Positions 34,269 to 37,500 of a stretch of DNA of 37,500 bases are shown piece by piece. The stretch comes from Prorocentrum cordatum (taxonomy: Eukaryota; Sar; Dinophyceae; Prorocentrales; Prorocentraceae). The notes beneath the pieces were generated by a model. The model saw only the letters and a list, made by a program, of their open reading frames with translations, ran no database searches and was not told the origin of the DNA. The DNA lies in the NCBI GenBank assembly GCA_963575745.1, contig CAUYUJ010006302.1, positions 11,136 to 48,635 of the forward strand, given 5' to 3'. Position numbers and translations under genes: made by a program. Each line of letters starts with the position of its first letter. Within the stretch, counting starts at the first letter, position 1.

Positions 34269-37200
34269 AGGCGCCGACGGGCCACCACAGCCCAGCAGCC
34301 CCCCCGCAGGCGGGCAAGGCCACCAGGATGGCCCCATTGTGCAGATCTTCCAAGGCAGCGAGATCAACGATTTCACCAGCTTAGTCATCGACAGTGGCGA
34401 TGACATTTTCAGCCTCAGTTCAGATAGTACACGCACCTTTGACGATTTTGCGCCATCATGCATCAAGAGTGTCAGTGCCGCGGGAGATGCAAGACACGAG
34501 GAGGATGCCAGGCGGGGGAAGCAGGGCGCGCTAGACATTTACTTGGCCAACATCACAAGTTGGAATTGAAAGGCTCGCGACTACATCCAGTCGGATGATT
34601 TCCAGCGGCCGCGCGTTATCATGTTCTCAGAGCTGCACGTGGAGCGCAGCCGACTCCGAGATGCACATAAGCTCACGAAGAAGCAGGGGCATCGCGCCTA
34701 CCTCTGCCCCGCCACCAAGACGTCAGCCACAGGGTCGCATGGTGGTGTAGGCATCTTCGTGCAGCGCAAACTCTGTTCTCACAGCCGCGTCCTAGGGGCC
34801 AAGGGGCATGAGACACCCCTCTACGGGGGCTCAGGTTGAAGGGCCACAGCCTCCTCCTCATCTCCGTCTATCTTCAGAGCGATGCAGGTTACAACGAATA
34901 TAATATCCAGACCACTACCTTGGTCGTCCACTTTATCAGAGCCCACAGACTGCCCTACATCATAGGCGGGGACTGGAACATGACCAGCCAGCAGCTCATC
35001 GAGGGGGGCGTCTGGGTCTCAAGCATAGGTGGGATCCCCGTAGAGCCAGAGGTAGACTCCACGTGCAAGGGGCGGGTGATCGACTAGTTCATAGTGTCTC
35101 AGAAGCTAGGTAGGATCCTGAACGTCAAGCCAGATGTGACCAGCCCATGGATGCCCCATCTAGGATTACGAGGAGCACTCCAGACAGAAGTGCTCAGCAA
35201 GACCAGCACGTATCCAGTGGAGGCCCCAGATATCAGCAGACCAGGGGCCGCACCTAGGCCCTGGGATGAGCTCCACATCCAGGCCCTCGACAAGTACCCC
35301 GAGGCCCCCGCTGTTCAGCACCCCGTCGCCAAGGCCCATGTCAGCAAAGCCCTGACGCACCGTTTCGCCGTCCTCTCGCAGGCCCTCGAATGGTGGTGTG
35401 CCGTGCCAGACGACCCCGAAGGTCCAGGCGGGCCCAGTCGGGCTCAACCTTTCAGGAGGGAGGAAAGGGGCGCCTTTCCCCCCAACCCTCCCGAGCCTCG
35501 CGGAGGGCCCGAGAGTCGGCGTTGGAGCACCATCCAGCAACGGGTCCGTGAACGAGACCTCGCCCGTAGACGAGATCCACATGGCCCCAATCATCGCAGG
35601 CTCCAGCGGGTCATCGAGAAGAGCCTCAACGATCTAGATTGGAACTCCGACCTCTCCCAGGCCGAACAAAACAATCTTTGGGATGGCCTCAGCATGCGAT
35701 CAGGCCACCCCTTCGAGTATCATGACCTGTTAGAGCAGCAGGTCCAGTTTTTCGAGCGGCAAGCGTTGCAGGACGCCCAGCGTGGTTTCGCCGACTGGCT
35801 GGAGACCAGCCTCAAGCAAGGGGGCGGAGCCGCCCATGCTTTCATGAGGGAGGTGGAAGTGGAAGTTACCGCGGAGGAGGCAGACAACTTCATCCTGGAG
35901 GAGGAGGTTTTAACGGACCCCGTGGACATTGAATTTTGGAAGCAATACTGGGGCCCAGAAAGTATTCGGGACACCACGCCGATCCCAGAATCCTGGATCC
36001 AAGACATTCGGCAGGAGGCCATGGATGAGAAGAACATGGAGGAGCCGTGGACGGAGGAGGAGATTTTCCGTGCAGTCAAGACTTTCCCACCGCACTCAGC
36101 CACGGGCTTAGACCAATGGAGAGTGCGCGACTTCCTTAGGCTCCCGCAGCCAGGCCGAGCCGAACTAGTTGCGGTGTTGAATACCATCCAGGCCGAGCAG
36201 GCCATGCCAGCCCAGTGCTTAGGGGACCTGGTTGCGCTCAAGCCGAAGTCAGTGACGGCGGACAGGCCGACCACCCTCACCACATCCCTCTACCGCCTGC
36301 TCATGCGCCTCAGGAGGGGGAAGACCAGCAAGTGGGAGGTGGAGAAGGCAGGACATTGGGATGCAGCAATCAAAGGGACCAGCTGCCTGCGAGCAGGGAT
36401 CCTATCATAACTTTTTGCCGAGATCGGGACAGAGCTTCAGATCAAGATCGCCGATGGGCTCTTGGACAGAGAAGTTCTATGACACCATCCACACCCCCAC
36501 CCTAGCCAGGAAATCAAAGGAAATGGGGTACCCCGTGATCTGCCTCAGCCTTGGGATGATGACCCACCTGGCAATTCGTTTCCTCACCGCAGAAATGGGG
36601 GTCAGCGATCCAATCATTCCTCAGCGCAGTATCCTTGCGGGGTGTGGGCAGAGTGTCGCCTAGGCGAGGGTCCTGCTACACGACCTCCTACACCATGCAC
36701 ATCACCGCTTCCCACGTTTTTCTATTCGCACATGGGTTGGTGATCTACGCGCGCGCGTGGTGGGCTCCATCAGGTCCCTTATTGAGGATTTCCCCGAGGC
36801 CATGCAGTTCCTCAAAGCTGGGTTGGCGGATCTTGGACGCAGGCTCTCCCCAAACTCCACCCTCCTCGGGAACGACAGCGGGGCCAGGCATCAGCTCCTC
36901 CAACGCTGTCATGAAAACAAGCGTTCCCCCACAAACAAAGTTGGGCACCAAGGACCTCGGCTTGGACACGACCGCGGGAAAAAGAAGGCTCCGCAAGGTT
37001 CGGAGAGCTCGGCAGCGTCTGGGGTTCAAGAGGCACCAGAATATCAAGGGGCTCCTCAAGGTCACCAAGAACGTCCATCGACTCTACCGTGCAGGCGCAC
37101 AACCACAGCTTCATTGGGGCCTCGAAGGTCATGGCGTTGCCCCCGCCGAGCTCGCCCGTCACAGGGGGGCGGCGGGGGCAGCGCTAGGCGTCAGCAAGTC

Positions 37201-37500
37201 AGGGAGCTGCCTCGCAGCAGGGCTCCACCAAGCCAAGCTGCCGCCCGACGCCATCGACCCCGCCATCTTTTTGGCGGCCCCGTTTGTTCGAGACATGGTT
37301 CGAGCTGGTGGCGGCGGAGCCCCACTTCAGGAGCGGCATCGCAACAGCCTGGCCGAAAGTCGTGGAGAAGCTCCAGCGGCCCAGGCGGTGGAATAACGTA
37401 GTCAGCCACCTCAGTGCAGTCATCGGGGCCCTCCTGGACCTCGGGTGGAGCCCAGACACAGCGTGGTCCTGGACAGGACTCACAAGTGAAGTTTTCCCAG
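34246..37500 (+). pseudogene. LINE ORF2 (endonuclease-reverse transcriptase), multiply broken
   Basis: Starts at the ATG 34246. Endonuclease pieces: LDIYLANITSWN then TGA (34567-34569), IMFSELH, GSHGGVGIFV, then after a frame change (about 34836) LLLISVYLQSDAG, IIGGDWNM, and RVID-stop-FIVS (TAG at 35085). RT pieces: FPPHSATGLDQWR, LVALKPKS, then TAA at 36408, a frame change near 36465, EKFYDTI (motif A), RSILAGCGQSVA (motif B) with TAG at 36661, and WVGDL at 36733 where catalytic xDD would be expected. Further frame changes lie near 36890 and 37295, and homology continues to the window end. The stops sit where a sense codon is expected in the motif. Confidence 0.8.

Larger units (their letters stand above)
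33280..37500 (+). mobile_element. Decayed LINE (non-LTR) retrotransposon, cut by the window end
   Basis: Plus strand: an ORF1 with a zinc-binding motif and coiled coil, then ORF2 with an AP-like endonuclease and a reverse transcriptase, in the usual LINE order. ORF1 and the first part of ORF2 overlap by 23 nt. ORF2 is interrupted by at least three in-frame stops and four frame changes, so this copy is dead. The 5' end is not defined; it lies between the GGA tract (33265) and ORF1. The 3' end is beyond 37500. Confidence 0.8.

Noticed and set aside
1-37500. tRNA, rRNA, bacterial promoters and ribosome-binding sites
   Set aside because: None recognisable by eye, and the sequence is of eukaryotic type, so Shine-Dalgarno-like GGAGG strings in purine tracts have no meaning here.

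Overview
The window looks like nuclear DNA of a dinoflagellate, genus not determined. The reasons are: very long trinucleotide microsatellites; retroelements of kinds common in dinoflagellates; GC-rich third codon positions in the coding pieces; a sequence resembling the dinoflagellate spliced leader (DinoSL) inside a retroelement terminal repeat; and plausible GT-AG splice sites next to pyrimidine-rich microsatellites. I see no bacterial operons, rRNA, tRNA or CRISPR. Most long open frames are microsatellite artefacts (poly-E, -R, -P, -S, -L, -I, -D, -N) and are not reported as genes.

Layout. 1-172 is an (ACT)n tract. 193-5062 holds at least three copies of a composite repeat, each made of a head, 83-bp subrepeats, a tail and a CTC/CCT tract, with one unremarkable 1-kb stretch between copies 1 and 2. 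5063-6767 has low information, apart from a small hairpin and a 12/13-bp minisatellite. From 6768 to 33075 the minus strand carries a series of short, GC3-rich, exon-like segments separated by microsatellites. Several encode related Ala/Glu/Leu-rich helical modules. I propose that they belong to one or more multi-exon genes whose introns are mostly trinucleotide tracts.

Two well-preserved retrotransposons sit in those tracts, both in the minus (sense) orientation. At 11445-18453 is a Ty1/copia-like LTR element with identical 177-bp LTRs and a GGAGG target duplication. It encodes a 1897-aa Gag-protease with three CCCH fingers but no integrase, reverse transcriptase or RNase H. At 24457-31254 is a DIRS-order (tyrosine-recombinase) element with the split direct repeat plan A1-ORFs-B1-A2-B2. 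It encodes a Cys-rich membrane ORF, a Gag-like protein, RT-RNase H, a tyrosine recombinase in another frame, and a C5-cytosine-methyltransferase-like domain. Repeat A contains the DinoSL-like sequence, 25 nt upstream of the first likely start codon.

From about 33.3 kb to the window end, on the plus strand, is a decayed LINE: a zinc-binding/coiled-coil ORF1 followed by an endonuclease-reverse transcriptase ORF2 broken by at least three stops and several frameshifts. The main biological interest is the DIRS-like element (methyltransferase cargo, recombinase in an alternative frame, in-frame KHDIS minisatellite, spliced-leader-like terminal repeat) and the pol-less LTR element.
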